Source: an uncultured Clostridia bacterium (GTDB taxonomy: Bacteria > Bacillota > Clostridia > UBA1381). Taken from it: a stretch of DNA of 64,000 nucleotides. The stretch is taken from positions 32,713 to 96,712 of the forward strand of contig CANQQZ010000009.1 in NCBI GenBank assembly GCA_947626135.1, in the 5' to 3' direction. The notes beneath the pieces are model-generated. The model saw only the letters and a list, made by a program, of their open reading frames with translations, ran no database searches and was not told where the DNA came from. Every line of letters starts with the position of its first letter. Position 1 is the stretch's first letter. Positions 11,020 to 20,221 of the stretch are shown here, one piece after another. The translations under genes and the position numbers were made by a program.

Positions 11020-11931
11020 TTAACCCTTGATAGCGCCTGTCATAACACCAGCCGCAAAGTGCTTCTGGAGGAACGGATATACGATAAGGATAGGCACTGT
11101 ACCGATAACGATAACCGCCATTTTCAACGTATCCGAGGGCGGAAGGTCGTCAAGATTGTCGATGTCCGCCGCAGACTGGTTTACTATATTTCTGAGCACT
11201 AACTGGAAGGGATACTTCGCGCTGTCGTCAAGATACAGCAGGGCGCCGAAGTAGTTGTTCCAGTGACCAACCGCATAGAACAGACCGAAGGTTGCAAGCA
11301 TCGGCAGTGACAGCGGCAGTGCGATTTTCACGAATATCCCGATATCCGTGCAGCCGTCAATTGACGCCGCCTCCTCAAGTCCCGCGGGAAGATCCATGAA
11401 GAAGTTTCTTATGATAATCATGTTGTACGCCGAAATCGCGCCCGGTAAGATAAGGGCGGCGTATGTATCGTACATGCCCAGGCTCTTTACAACGATGAAG
11501 GTCGGGATCATACCGCCGGAGAAAACCATCGTGAAGAGTACGATGTTCATGAGCGCCTTTTTACCTATAAGGTCTGAACGCGAAAGGCCGTAAGCCATAG
11601 TCGTCGAACAGAAGAGGTTGATGATTGTACCTACTACCGTTACGCAGATTGAAATACCGAGTGATCTCAGTACCTGCATACCCATGCCGCTCATATCGAA
11701 TACTTCCTTATAAGCCGCAAGGGTAAAGCCGTTGGGGTGACCCGCCATAGGCTGGAATATCTTCCAGAACAGGTCCATAGAGGTTATCTGAATGAGCGAC
11801 TCTCTCGCAAACGACGCTACGATTACATAGATGAACGGAATAACCATTATCAGCGCAAGGAACGTCAGTATGATGTAGATTACGACGTCCCATATAAGGT
11901 CGCCGACAGTTCTTCTTTTTATACTAAGCAT
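11020..11931 (-). CDS. Carbohydrate ABC transporter permease (LplC/YtcP-like)
   Basis: EEAASIDGCTDIGIFVKIALPLSLPMLATFGLFYAVGHWN. Confidence 0.9.
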   Translation of the reverse strand: MLSIKRRTVGDLIWDVVIYIILTFLALIMVIPFIYVIVASFARESLIQITSMDLFWKIFQPMAGHPNGFTLAAYKEVFDMSGMGMQVLRSLGISICVTVVGTIINLFCSTTMAYGLSRSDLIGKKALMNIVLFTMVFSGGMIPTFIVVKSLGMYDTYAALILPGAISAYNMIIIRNFFMDLPAGLEEAASIDGCTDIGIFVKIALPLSLPMLATFGLFYAVGHWNNYFGALLYLDDSAKYPFQLVLRNIVNQSAADIDNLDDLPPSDTLKMAVIVIGTVPILIVYPFLQKHFAAGVMTGAIKG

Positions 11932-11949
11932 ATCATTCTTCCCCCTCTC

Positions 11950-12927
11950 TTAGAATAAGCCGGTCTGTCCGGCCTTCTTGGCGGCGCGGTTAGCAGTCTG
12001 GATACAGATAATACTGATTATGGACTTGAACAAACCAACCGCCGTCGAATAACCGTAGTTACCCTCGACACGACCGTATTGGTAAACGTATGTGTCGAAC
12101 GTCTCGGAATATTCGCGGTTTATAGCGTTCTGCATAAGGATTATCTGCTCGAAGCCTGTGTCAAGCACGCTGCCCATACGAAGGATGAACATCGTCACGA
12201 TTGTTCCCATGATAGCGGGGAAGGTTATGTAGATAAGCTGCTGGAAGCGGCTCGCGCCGTCAACTATGGCAGCCTCATACTGCTCTACGTCTACGCCGGC
12301 AATTGCGGCAAGGAAGATAATGGTTCCCCAACCTGTTTCCTTCCATATAGACTGCAAAAGCAGTATCCAGTAAATCGCAGGACCGTTTGCAAGAATGTTT
12401 ACATCAGGATTGCCTGTAAGCTTTCTCGCAAGCTCCGTAATAATACCGCCGGTCGCGCTCTCCATAGCCGGTGTCTTTAACAGCATGAAGGTTATAGATG
12501 TAACGACAACCATAGATACAAAGTGCGGTACGTAAACGAGCGTCTGGAGCGCTTTCTTGTACCATTGAACTCTGATTTCGTTAAGCAAAAGCGCCAATAT
12601 AATAGGCAGCGGGAAGAAGAATATCAGGTTCATCAATGAAATGATAAGCGTATTCCTCAATAACTGCCAGAAGCTGACGTCGCTGAAGAAATCAATAAAG
12701 TTGTCAAAACCTATCCACGGTGCTTTCAGGAACGAAACACCAGCGAAGTAGTCCTTAAACGCGATAAGAACACCCCACATAGGAATGATTTTGAAGATAA
12801 TGAAGTACAACGTGCCCGGAAGCAGCAAAAGGTACATCCATTTGTCTCTTTTAAGCTTCGTCCACGTTTTTGCCTTTGCGGCAGCCTTGTCCTGTGCGGA
12901 AAGCGCCGCCTTTTGTGTCTTGGCCAT
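11950..12927 (-). CDS. Sugar ABC transporter permease (LplB/YteP-like)
   Basis: EQYEAAIVDGASRFQQLIYITFPAIMGTIV EAA loop; multiple TM segments. Confidence 0.9.
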   Translation of the reverse strand: MAKTQKAALSAQDKAAAKAKTWTKLKRDKWMYLLLLPGTLYFIIFKIIPMWGVLIAFKDYFAGVSFLKAPWIGFDNFIDFFSDVSFWQLLRNTLIISLMNLIFFFPLPIILALLLNEIRVQWYKKALQTLVYVPHFVSMVVVTSITFMLLKTPAMESATGGIITELARKLTGNPDVNILANGPAIYWILLLQSIWKETGWGTIIFLAAIAGVDVEQYEAAIVDGASRFQQLIYITFPAIMGTIVTMFILRMGSVLDTGFEQIILMQNAINREYSETFDTYVYQYGRVEGNYGYSTAVGLFKSIISIICIQTANRAAKKAGQTGLF

Positions 12928-12962
12928 AAAATCCCTCCCTGAATTTTTTATTTATAACCACT

Positions 12963-12994
12963 TTGTACAAATCTACTGTAAGCAATTTGTACAA
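12963..12994. promoter_or_regulatory. Two TTGTACAA palindromes 24 bp apart, just downstream of the importer promoter (candidate operators)
   Basis: TTGTACAA at 12963-12970 and 12987-12994. Confidence 0.5.
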
Positions 12995-13007
12995 GTAACA
13001 TAAGGTT

Positions 13008-13036
13008 ATTATAAAATAAATTAGATGTTTTTGCAA
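13008..13036 (-). promoter_or_regulatory. Promoter of the importer operon
   Basis: Minus strand TTGCAA-17-TATAAT upstream of the lplB-like start. Confidence 0.65.
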
Positions 13037-13094
13037 TATATTTGCTATAAAAATACAATATTTGCAAATATAAATCTATTTTTGCAATATAAGT

Positions 13095-13129
13095 AAAAAA
13101 CAGGGCTTTTTTTATGACCCTGTTTTTTG
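13095..13129. terminator. Intrinsic terminator after the GH105-like gene
   Basis: aaaaaacagggctttttttatgaccctgtttttt, 11-bp stem. Confidence 0.8.
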
Positions 13130-13175
13130 CCTTTATTTCCTGATTCCTTTATATTCCTCCGTCAATATGCACAAA

Positions 13176-15332
13176 TCATTTTTGACGTCCGCTCAGGTAA
13201 TCCGAAATTCTTATTACCTCGATACCCGCGAGCATTACAATTCCCGTTCCGTGCGTATCGTTTAAATTCCATCCGAGCTCATTCTTGTAATAATCCGGGA
13301 TAAACGAAAACTCCGAGCCGCGGCACACGCCGTAAACATTGCCGTCGCCGTCAACGGACGTCTTTGAAACAGCCTCCCAGCCCTTGAATATGGATTTTAC
13401 GAATTTCTCGGGCTCCCTCAGCCAGCCGAAGCGCACGCCGCGCGAAAACGCGTAGATGAACATGGAGGTGCATGACGTCTCCGGATACGAGGTCCAGTCG
13501 TTAAGAACCTGATGCCACATACCGTCCTCGTCCTGAAGCTTTAAATAGCCGTTGCACAAATCGTTCAGGAACTCTATCAAATCAGCTTTTTTCGGATGGT
13601 CGTCCGGCAGCTTTTCCAAAAGCTCCGTCATTGAAAATACCACCCAGCCGTTGCCGCGTCCCCACGGAACTCCCGTTTTGGAATTATAGCGGAAGTCATA
13701 CACATGCGAGAAGATATGCTCCTCCGGCATGTACAGCATTTCCTTGAATCCGAAGAATTGATTCGCTGCGTCATCGGCGTATTTTATATCGCCCGTAAAC
13801 TCGTAATAACGCGTGAGGAACGGAACGCTCATATACAAATCGTCCGCCCACATCGTACCGTTGTGGAACGAGTGAAGCATATCCTTGCGCCAAAACGCGC
13901 CGGACGGGAGCCTGTCCTGTTTATTATATATGTAATCGCCCACGTAATCAGCCACATATTTTACGTTGTCAATGCCGAGATACTTGTGAACCTCCAGCAT
14001 CATTGACGCAAAGGAGCCGCAGTCGTCAAGCGAATCTATGGACGTGAGCAGATTGTGTATCGCAGTCGCGCCGCCATACTGCTCCTTGTCCCAGAGAGCA
14101 TACTCGAGCGTATCGCAGCAAAGCTGAACGTGATCCTTCAAATATTTTTTCAAATCCTCGTTTTCGGTGATAAGCGCCGTATGAAGCAAGCCGTACATCG
14201 TAACGCCGAGCGGATAGTTCCAGCGTCCGAACAGTGTGTTTTCGTTATACGGTCTTACCGAGGTTTTCGGCGCGTCAATCCGCCAATAAACCGCCGGCTC
14301 GCCCACTATATGATGCATATCCGAGGCTCTGTCCCACGGGAACCCGAAATCCGCGGCAAAGGGACCTATGTAAATCCACGCATCATCGGTGCCCTTTACG
14401 CGCGCGGGATTTGTGAACCCGATCCTGTCGCAGCACAGACTGTATCCCCAGTCATCGCCGCTCTCAGCCTTAACGTGAATATCATGGCTTCCGAACGGAA
14501 TGTCAAGCGTAAATTCCGACCTCCCGGGCTCAGCCTCATAAACCGCCCGGCGGTCAAGATAAACCACCGCCTTTGAAGCCGTGTCAATCGTAAATTTGTA
14601 GGACGTGTCCTTAATATCGTCAAAAAAGCCCTTTGTCCAGCCCATCGCGTATTTACCCGCCTCGGTGCCGAACATGCGCGCCATCTGACCCTTCGCCTTG
14701 TCCTCGGCGCTCCATTCCGCCTCCGGATATAGCTTTTTGTCAAAATCCTTCTCGCTCATGCCTATATGGAAATCGGGCTCGTATTTGTCATCCACCAGCT
14801 CAGTGAACACAAAGCCCTCCTGACCGTCGCGTTCCTTTGTCGGCATAAGCGTATACAAATCCCATTTTCCCAGCCACGGTCCGAACTGTCCGCCGAATCC
14901 CGCTTTTGTTTTCTTAAACTGAATACGAATATCGTTCCAGCCGGGATTGAACGGCAAATGAACGCGCGTGGCATTTTCGGAATATCTCTCTTTGAAGATA
15001 TCGGACTGATACACAATCTCGCCGTTGACATACATGATCATAGGTCCGAAGCAATTTACGTCAAAATCCGTGCCGCCCGCGCCGGCGGAATAGATTTTCG
15101 TGAATGCCCACACGCAGTCCTTCTGCTGCGCGTCGGGATATACCTTGTTAAAGTCTATCAGATACCGGTAATCGCTCACTCGGGTTATTCCGTCATTGCA
15201 GTAAGCTCTGTAGTAAAGACCATGCTCAAGGTTCTGTCCGAGATAGCGGTGCGCAAGAGAGTTTATTATTGCTTTCGGGTCCGTTCCCTCATATGCGTAT
15301 ATGCTTCTCGAATCGTCAAAATAGTATCCCAT
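13176..15332 (-). CDS. GH105/GH88-like unsaturated glucuronyl/rhamnogalacturonyl hydrolase with an N-terminal accessory domain
   Basis: C-terminal HNGTMWADDLYMSVPFLTRYYEFTG...WGRGNGWVVFSMTELLE as in YteR-type proteins. Confidence 0.8.
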   Translation of the reverse strand: MGYYFDDSRSIYAYEGTDPKAIINSLAHRYLGQNLEHGLYYRAYCNDGITRVSDYRYLIDFNKVYPDAQQKDCVWAFTKIYSAGAGGTDFDVNCFGPMIMYVNGEIVYQSDIFKERYSENATRVHLPFNPGWNDIRIQFKKTKAGFGGQFGPWLGKWDLYTLMPTKERDGQEGFVFTELVDDKYEPDFHIGMSEKDFDKKLYPEAEWSAEDKAKGQMARMFGTEAGKYAMGWTKGFFDDIKDTSYKFTIDTASKAVVYLDRRAVYEAEPGRSEFTLDIPFGSHDIHVKAESGDDWGYSLCCDRIGFTNPARVKGTDDAWIYIGPFAADFGFPWDRASDMHHIVGEPAVYWRIDAPKTSVRPYNENTLFGRWNYPLGVTMYGLLHTALITENEDLKKYLKDHVQLCCDTLEYALWDKEQYGGATAIHNLLTSIDSLDDCGSFASMMLEVHKYLGIDNVKYVADYVGDYIYNKQDRLPSGAFWRKDMLHSFHNGTMWADDLYMSVPFLTRYYEFTGDIKYADDAANQFFGFKEMLYMPEEHIFSHVYDFRYNSKTGVPWGRGNGWVVFSMTELLEKLPDDHPKKADLIEFLNDLCNGYLKLQDEDGMWHQVLNDWTSYPETSCTSMFIYAFSRGVRFGWLREPEKFVKSIFKGWEAVSKTSVDGDGNVYGVCRGSEFSFIPDYYKNELGWNLNDTHGTGIVMLAGIEVIRISDYLSGRQK

Positions 15333-15551
15333 AATTCTTTCTCCTTCTTTCTTCGCATATTTTTTATATTATTGTAATTATATCGTATATGCACAAAAAA
15401 GTCAATTAAGAATTGCTGTTTTTACAACATTTTTACAACCGTGCCGTTATTTTGCGCAAAAACCGCTTGATATAACGCCGCGCGTGGTATATAATAGAAA
15501 AAAAGCGGACGGAGAAGAGAGAGCGCCGCGGAGCAAACGGAGGAAAACGAT

Positions 15552-17240
15552 ATGAAGCTTGAAACCAAACAGGATTTTACCGATATGCTTTTTACGCTTA
15601 CGGAGCCTATTAAAAAATTTGTTTTGCCGGATAAGGCGGGCTATATTTTCGGATCGCACTCCACCTGGTATGACGACCGCGCAGCCGTATGCGAGGCGTT
15701 TTCGCGCCCTCTGTGGGGGCTTGCGCCGTATTTTGCGGGCGGCAGGCGCGATGCGGATTTTGAGGACATATATCTTACGGGTCTGAAAAACGGCTCCGAC
15801 CCCGAAAGCGGCGGCTATTTCGGGGATTGCCGCGACCGCGACCAGCGGTTTGTGGAAATGGCGGCTATAGCGTATGCCATGCTCCTATGCCCGGACATAT
15901 TATGGGAGCCGCTGCCGGTCCAGGCAAAAAACAACCTTTGCGCATGGCTCAATCAGATAAATTCACACGATGTATGCGACAGCAATTGGATATTCTTCCG
16001 CGTGCTTGTAAACACGGCGTTTAAAAAACGCGGCAGACCTGAATTTAATCGGGAACGGCTTGAGAAGGATCTTGCGCGCATAGACGAGTTCTATATAGCC
16101 GACGGCTGGTATATGGACGGCGTGAACGGGCAGAAGGATTATTATATAGCGTTTGCCATTCATTTTTACAGTCTTATCTACGCGGCGTTTATGAGCGGGG
16201 ACGACCCCGAAAGATGCGAAATATACAAAGCCCGCGCCGAACAGTTTGCGAAAACCTTTATCTACTGGTTTGCCGACGGCGGCGAGGCTCTCCCTTACGG
16301 GCGCTCTCTTACCTACAGATTCGCGCAGGCGGCATTCTGGAGCGCGTGCGTAATCGCGGATATACGCCCGTTTTCCATTGGTGTTATGAAGGGATTGATC
16401 ACGCGCAATCTCAATCAATGGTTAAAAAGCGATATGCTTGACAACGCCGGCATCCTGACAGTCGGCTATAAATATCCGAATCTCATCATGTCCGAGCATT
16501 ACAACGCTCACGGTTCGCCGTACTGGGGATTAAAGGTATTCGCCGTACTGGCGCTGCCGGACAGCCACGAATTTTTCACCGCGCAGCCGGAGCCTCTGCC
16601 TGAGCTCGATAAAATCAAGCGCATAGACGCGGCGGACATGCTGTGCGCGCGGCGGGGCGCGGACGTCACCGCGTATCCCTCCGGCACACACCGTGAATTT
16701 GGGTGCGGACAGATTATACCGAAATATCTGAAATTCGCCTACTCGACAAAATTCGGTTTTAACGTCAGCTATTCAAACGTATCGCTGCCGGAGCTCGCGC
16801 CGGATAATATGCTTGTGTTTGAGATAAACGGGGTCCTGTTCACACGGAACAATTCCGAGGGCTTCGAGCTTTTTGAAAACGGTTTGAAAACACGCTGGTC
16901 GGCGTTTGAGGACATAAAGGCGGAAACGGAAATCATTATAACCGAAACCGGGCACATACGCCGTCATAAAATCACCTCTCCTTACGCGGGGTTTGCATAC
17001 GATTGCGGATTCGCCGTTGCCTCGCGCGACGCAGACTGCGCCGGCAGCGGCGCGGACGGCTCTACAGCATGGGCGAAAAACAGCTTTTCAGCCTGTTCCG
17101 TCTCGGGGAACGGTACGGCAATGGTATTTGACGCTTCGCCCAACACGAATATATTTTACGGCAAAACCGTGATCCCGGCTGTAAAATATATTCTCAGAAA
17201 GGGCGAGACAATAATAGAAACGGTAATAACGGAGGAATAA
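15552..17240 (+). CDS. DUF2264 domain-containing protein
   Basis: Alpha/alpha-barrel-like sequence typical of the DUF2264 family (FSRPLWGLAPYFAGG, YGRSLTYRFAQAAFWSA). Confidence 0.8.
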   Translation: MKLETKQDFTDMLFTLTEPIKKFVLPDKAGYIFGSHSTWYDDRAAVCEAFSRPLWGLAPYFAGGRRDADFEDIYLTGLKNGSDPESGGYFGDCRDRDQRFVEMAAIAYAMLLCPDILWEPLPVQAKNNLCAWLNQINSHDVCDSNWIFFRVLVNTAFKKRGRPEFNRERLEKDLARIDEFYIADGWYMDGVNGQKDYYIAFAIHFYSLIYAAFMSGDDPERCEIYKARAEQFAKTFIYWFADGGEALPYGRSLTYRFAQAAFWSACVIADIRPFSIGVMKGLITRNLNQWLKSDMLDNAGILTVGYKYPNLIMSEHYNAHGSPYWGLKVFAVLALPDSHEFFTAQPEPLPELDKIKRIDAADMLCARRGADVTAYPSGTHREFGCGQIIPKYLKFAYSTKFGFNVSYSNVSLPELAPDNMLVFEINGVLFTRNNSEGFELFENGLKTRWSAFEDIKAETEIIITETGHIRRHKITSPYAGFAYDCGFAVASRDADCAGSGADGSTAWAKNSFSACSVSGNGTAMVFDASPNTNIFYGKTVIPAVKYILRKGETIIETVITEE

Positions 17241-17242
17241 CG

Positions 17243-17419
17243 ATGAATATGCCAAACGACAGCGCAATACTTCTGAGCGTGGTCAACATGAAGCTCAGAG
17301 ATTTTTACGGCAGCCTCGACGCCCTGTGCTCCGACCTGGAATGGGACCGCGCCGAGCTTGAGGACAGGCTCGGGAAAATATCATATACCTACGACGCGGC
17401 TCGCAATCAATTCGTATGA
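17243..17419 (+). CDS. DUF4250 small protein (58 aa), not in the supplied ORF track
   Basis: ATG at 17243, RBS ggagg, translation MNMPNDSAILLSVVNMKLRDFYGSLDALCSDLEWDRAELEDRLGKISYTYDAARNQFV; stop overlaps the next start (ATGA). Confidence 0.85.
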   Translation: MNMPNDSAILLSVVNMKLRDFYGSLDALCSDLEWDRAELEDRLGKISYTYDAARNQFV

Positions 17420-19998
17420 CGGCGGAGGATACGCGCATGAAAAGGATTGCGGCAGGAATTTTAGCGCACGTCGATTCCGGAAAAACCACGCTGTCGGAGG
17501 GGCTTTTGTATACCTCCGGCGCGATACGGCGGCTCGGGCGCGTAGATCATAAGGACGCGTTTCTGGATACGAATTCGATAGAGCGGGAGAAGGGTATAAC
17601 TATATTTTCAAAGCAGGCGGTATTTTCGTATAACAATACCGAAATCACTCTGCTCGACACGCCGGGACACGTCGATTTTTCCGCGGAAACGGAGCGCACT
17701 CTTTCGGTGCTCGATTACGCGGTTCTCGTTATAAGCGGTTCGGAGGGAGTTCAGAGCCATACGGAGACCTTGTGGCAGCTTTTGAGCCGATACGAAATCC
17801 CGACATTTATTTTTGTAAATAAAATGGACATGCCGTCCGCAGACAAGGACGCGCTGATGAAGGATCTGCGCGCTAAGCTCAGCGATTTCTGCGTAGATTT
17901 CACCGACGACAGGTCAAGCGAATTTTATGAAGAGGCGGCGCTGTGCTCGGAGGAGCTTATGGACGAGCTTATGGAAACGGAATCCGTGTCAAAGCAGGCG
18001 TTAACGGACGCCGTCCGCCGCCGCAAAATTTTCCCTTGCATGTTCGGTTCGGCTCTCAGGCTGCACGGCGTGGAGGAATTCCTGTCGGTTTTCACAGAAT
18101 ATGCCGCCGAAGCGGATTTCGGCGAAGAGTTCGGAGCGAAAATTTTTAAAATATCCGAGGATGAAAAGGGGCAGCGGCTCACGCATATGCGTATAACCGG
18201 CGGTTCCCTTAAAATACGGGACGAAATTTCCGACGGAGACCAAACGGAAAAGGTAAATGATATACGCGTATACTCCGGCGCGAAATATAAAAATATAACG
18301 GAGGCTCTGCCGGGAATGGTAGTCGCGGCGGCGGGACTGACAAAAACGCGCGCCGGCGAAGGGCTCGGCTTTGAGCGCGACGCCCGCGGTCTCACCCTTG
18401 AGCCCGTATTTTCCTACCGCGTAAAGATCCCGCGCGGACGCGATATCCCATCCGCGCTCGCCGATTTGAAAAAGCTTGAAGAAGAGGAAACGCAGCTTAA
18501 TGTTTACTGGGACGAAAGGCTGCGCGAGATAAGCATACGCCTTATGGGCGAGGTGCAGCTCGAGGTTCTGAAAACCATAATCGCCGAGCGGTTCGGCATG
18601 GATGTGGAATTTGAAAACGGCAGTATAATTTATCGCGAAACCATCGCCGATACCGTTGAGGGCGTCGGGCATTACGAGCCTCTCAGGCATTATGCCGAGG
18701 TGCATCTTCTGCTCGAGCCGAACGAGCGGGGAAAGGGGCTCGAATTTAAAACCGCGTGCAGCGAGGATTTGCTGAACCGAAGCTGGCAGCGGCTCATATT
18801 GACGCATCTCGCCGAAAAAGCTCATATAGGAGTGCTTACCGGCTCTCCGATTACCGATATAAAAATCACACTCGTTGCCGGGCGCGCTCATGTGAAGCAT
18901 ACCGAGGGCGGAGATTTCAGGCAGGCGACTTACCGAGCGGTTCGCCAGGGGCTTATGCAGGCGCACAGCGTTTTACTGGAGCCGTGGTACGATTTCAGGC
19001 TCACTCTTCCGTCAGCCTCCATCGGACGCGCCATGAATGAAATCCAGCTTATGGGAGGCACGGTGTCGGCGCCTGATACCGTTGACGCCGAGACGTCGGT
19101 AATCGCGGGCAGCGCGCCTATCTCAAAAATGCATAATTACCAAGCCGACGTAACGGCGTACACGCACGGCAAGGGCGTTTTGACCTGCAATTTCGGAGGC
19201 TACCGCGAATGCGTAAACGCGGAGGAGGTTATAGAAAAAATCGGGTATGATTACGAGTCCGATTTGCGCAACAGCCCCGATTCCGTATTCTGTACGCACG
19301 GCGCGGGATATTATGTGCCGTGGTACGATGTGTTCAATCATATGCATCTTGAGCTCGCGGGAACGGCAAAGCCTCAACCCGAGGACGTACCCGTCACTCG
19401 CCGGAGCGAACCGGCGCAAATAAGCGAGGATGAGCTTATACGCATTTTCGAAAGAACATACGGAAAAATAAACAGGGATGTTCCGCAGCGGATGAAAACG
19501 GAAAAAATCGTACCGAAGCAGCCTAAATATAAGACGCGCCCGCGCCCGCAGGGACCGGATTATCTTCTCATAGACGGATACAACATCATCTTCGCGTGGG
19601 ATGATTTGACCGCTGTCGCAAGGGAAAGCCTCGAGGCGGCTCGCGACGCTCTCATAAACCGCATCGCCGGATACGGAGCCATGAAAAAAATCGAGATTAT
19701 ACTTGTTTTCGACGCGTATAAGGTCAAAGGGAACCGCGGCGAGATTGAAAAGGTAAACGGTATAACGATAGTATACACAAAGGAGGCTGAAACAGCCGAC
19801 GCGTATATCGAGCGCGTGACGCATGAATTAAGCCGCCGCCACCGCGTCCGGGTCGCCACCTCCGACAGCCTCGAGCAGCTGATAATCCTGGGGAACGGCG
19901 CTCTGCGCATCAGCGCGCGTGAGTTCCTTGCCGAGGTAGAGGAAACGGAAAGGGAAATCAGGCGCTTTATTGAAGAATACAATTCCCGCGCAGAATAA
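17416..19998 (+). CDS. TetM/EF-G-like ribosomal GTPase fused to a C-terminal YacP/Rae1-type NYN nuclease domain
   Basis: N-term [36 protein letters not shown]-term YLLIDGYNIIFAWDDL...ILVFDAYKVKGNRGE...VVYTKEAETADAYIERVTHEL (NYN_YacP). Confidence 0.88.
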   Translation: MTAEDTRMKRIAAGILAHVDSGKTTLSEGLLYTSGAIRRLGRVDHKDAFLDTNSIEREKGITIFSKQAVFSYNNTEITLLDTPGHVDFSAETERTLSVLDYAVLVISGSEGVQSHTETLWQLLSRYEIPTFIFVNKMDMPSADKDALMKDLRAKLSDFCVDFTDDRSSEFYEEAALCSEELMDELMETESVSKQALTDAVRRRKIFPCMFGSALRLHGVEEFLSVFTEYAAEADFGEEFGAKIFKISEDEKGQRLTHMRITGGSLKIRDEISDGDQTEKVNDIRVYSGAKYKNITEALPGMVVAAAGLTKTRAGEGLGFERDARGLTLEPVFSYRVKIPRGRDIPSALADLKKLEEEETQLNVYWDERLREISIRLMGEVQLEVLKTIIAERFGMDVEFENGSIIYRETIADTVEGVGHYEPLRHYAEVHLLLEPNERGKGLEFKTACSEDLLNRSWQRLILTHLAEKAHIGVLTGSPITDIKITLVAGRAHVKHTEGGDFRQATYRAVRQGLMQAHSVLLEPWYDFRLTLPSASIGRAMNEIQLMGGTVSAPDTVDAETSVIAGSAPISKMHNYQADVTAYTHGKGVLTCNFGGYRECVNAEEVIEKIGYDYESDLRNSPDSVFCTHGAGYYVPWYDVFNHMHLELAGTAKPQPEDVPVTRRSEPAQISEDELIRIFERTYGKINRDVPQRMKTEKIVPKQPKYKTRPRPQGPDYLLIDGYNIIFAWDDLTAVARESLEAARDALINRIAGYGAMKKIEIILVFDAYKVKGNRGEIEKVNGITIVYTKEAETADAYIERVTHELSRRHRVRVATSDSLEQLIILGNGALRISAREFLAEVEETEREIRRFIEEYNSRAE

Positions 19999-20006
19999 GC
20001 GCGTAT

Positions 20007-20038
20007 AAAAAAAGCGACGGAAACATCGCTTTTTTTAT
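20007..20038. terminator. Intrinsic terminator
   Basis: aaaaaaagcgacggaaacatcgcttttttt. Confidence 0.85.
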
Positions 20039-20221
20039 GGAGAAAAATTTATGAAAACAACAAACGCATATACATCGTTGTTGCCGGGATACCGACCCTC
20101 GGCAAATTACGGGGGAGTGTGATCTTACCGACCAGTCTTTATCCTTATAACCGAGTGTACAGCGCTTTTCTTAAAATAACCTTAAAAAGCTTAATATAAA
20201 TAAAATTTTCCCGCAGCCGGT

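Noticed and set aside
18001-18966. 321-aa minus-strand ORF opposite the TetM-like gene
   Set aside because: Shadow ORF of a conserved GTPase
17416-19998. Acquired tetracycline resistance gene
   Set aside because: Domain IV region differs from TetM and a nuclease domain is fused; placed in a chromosomal operon, so resistance cannot be asserted
20041-20220. Possible ncRNA between convergent genes
   Set aside because: Some local pairing but no promoter or recognisable family; not supportable
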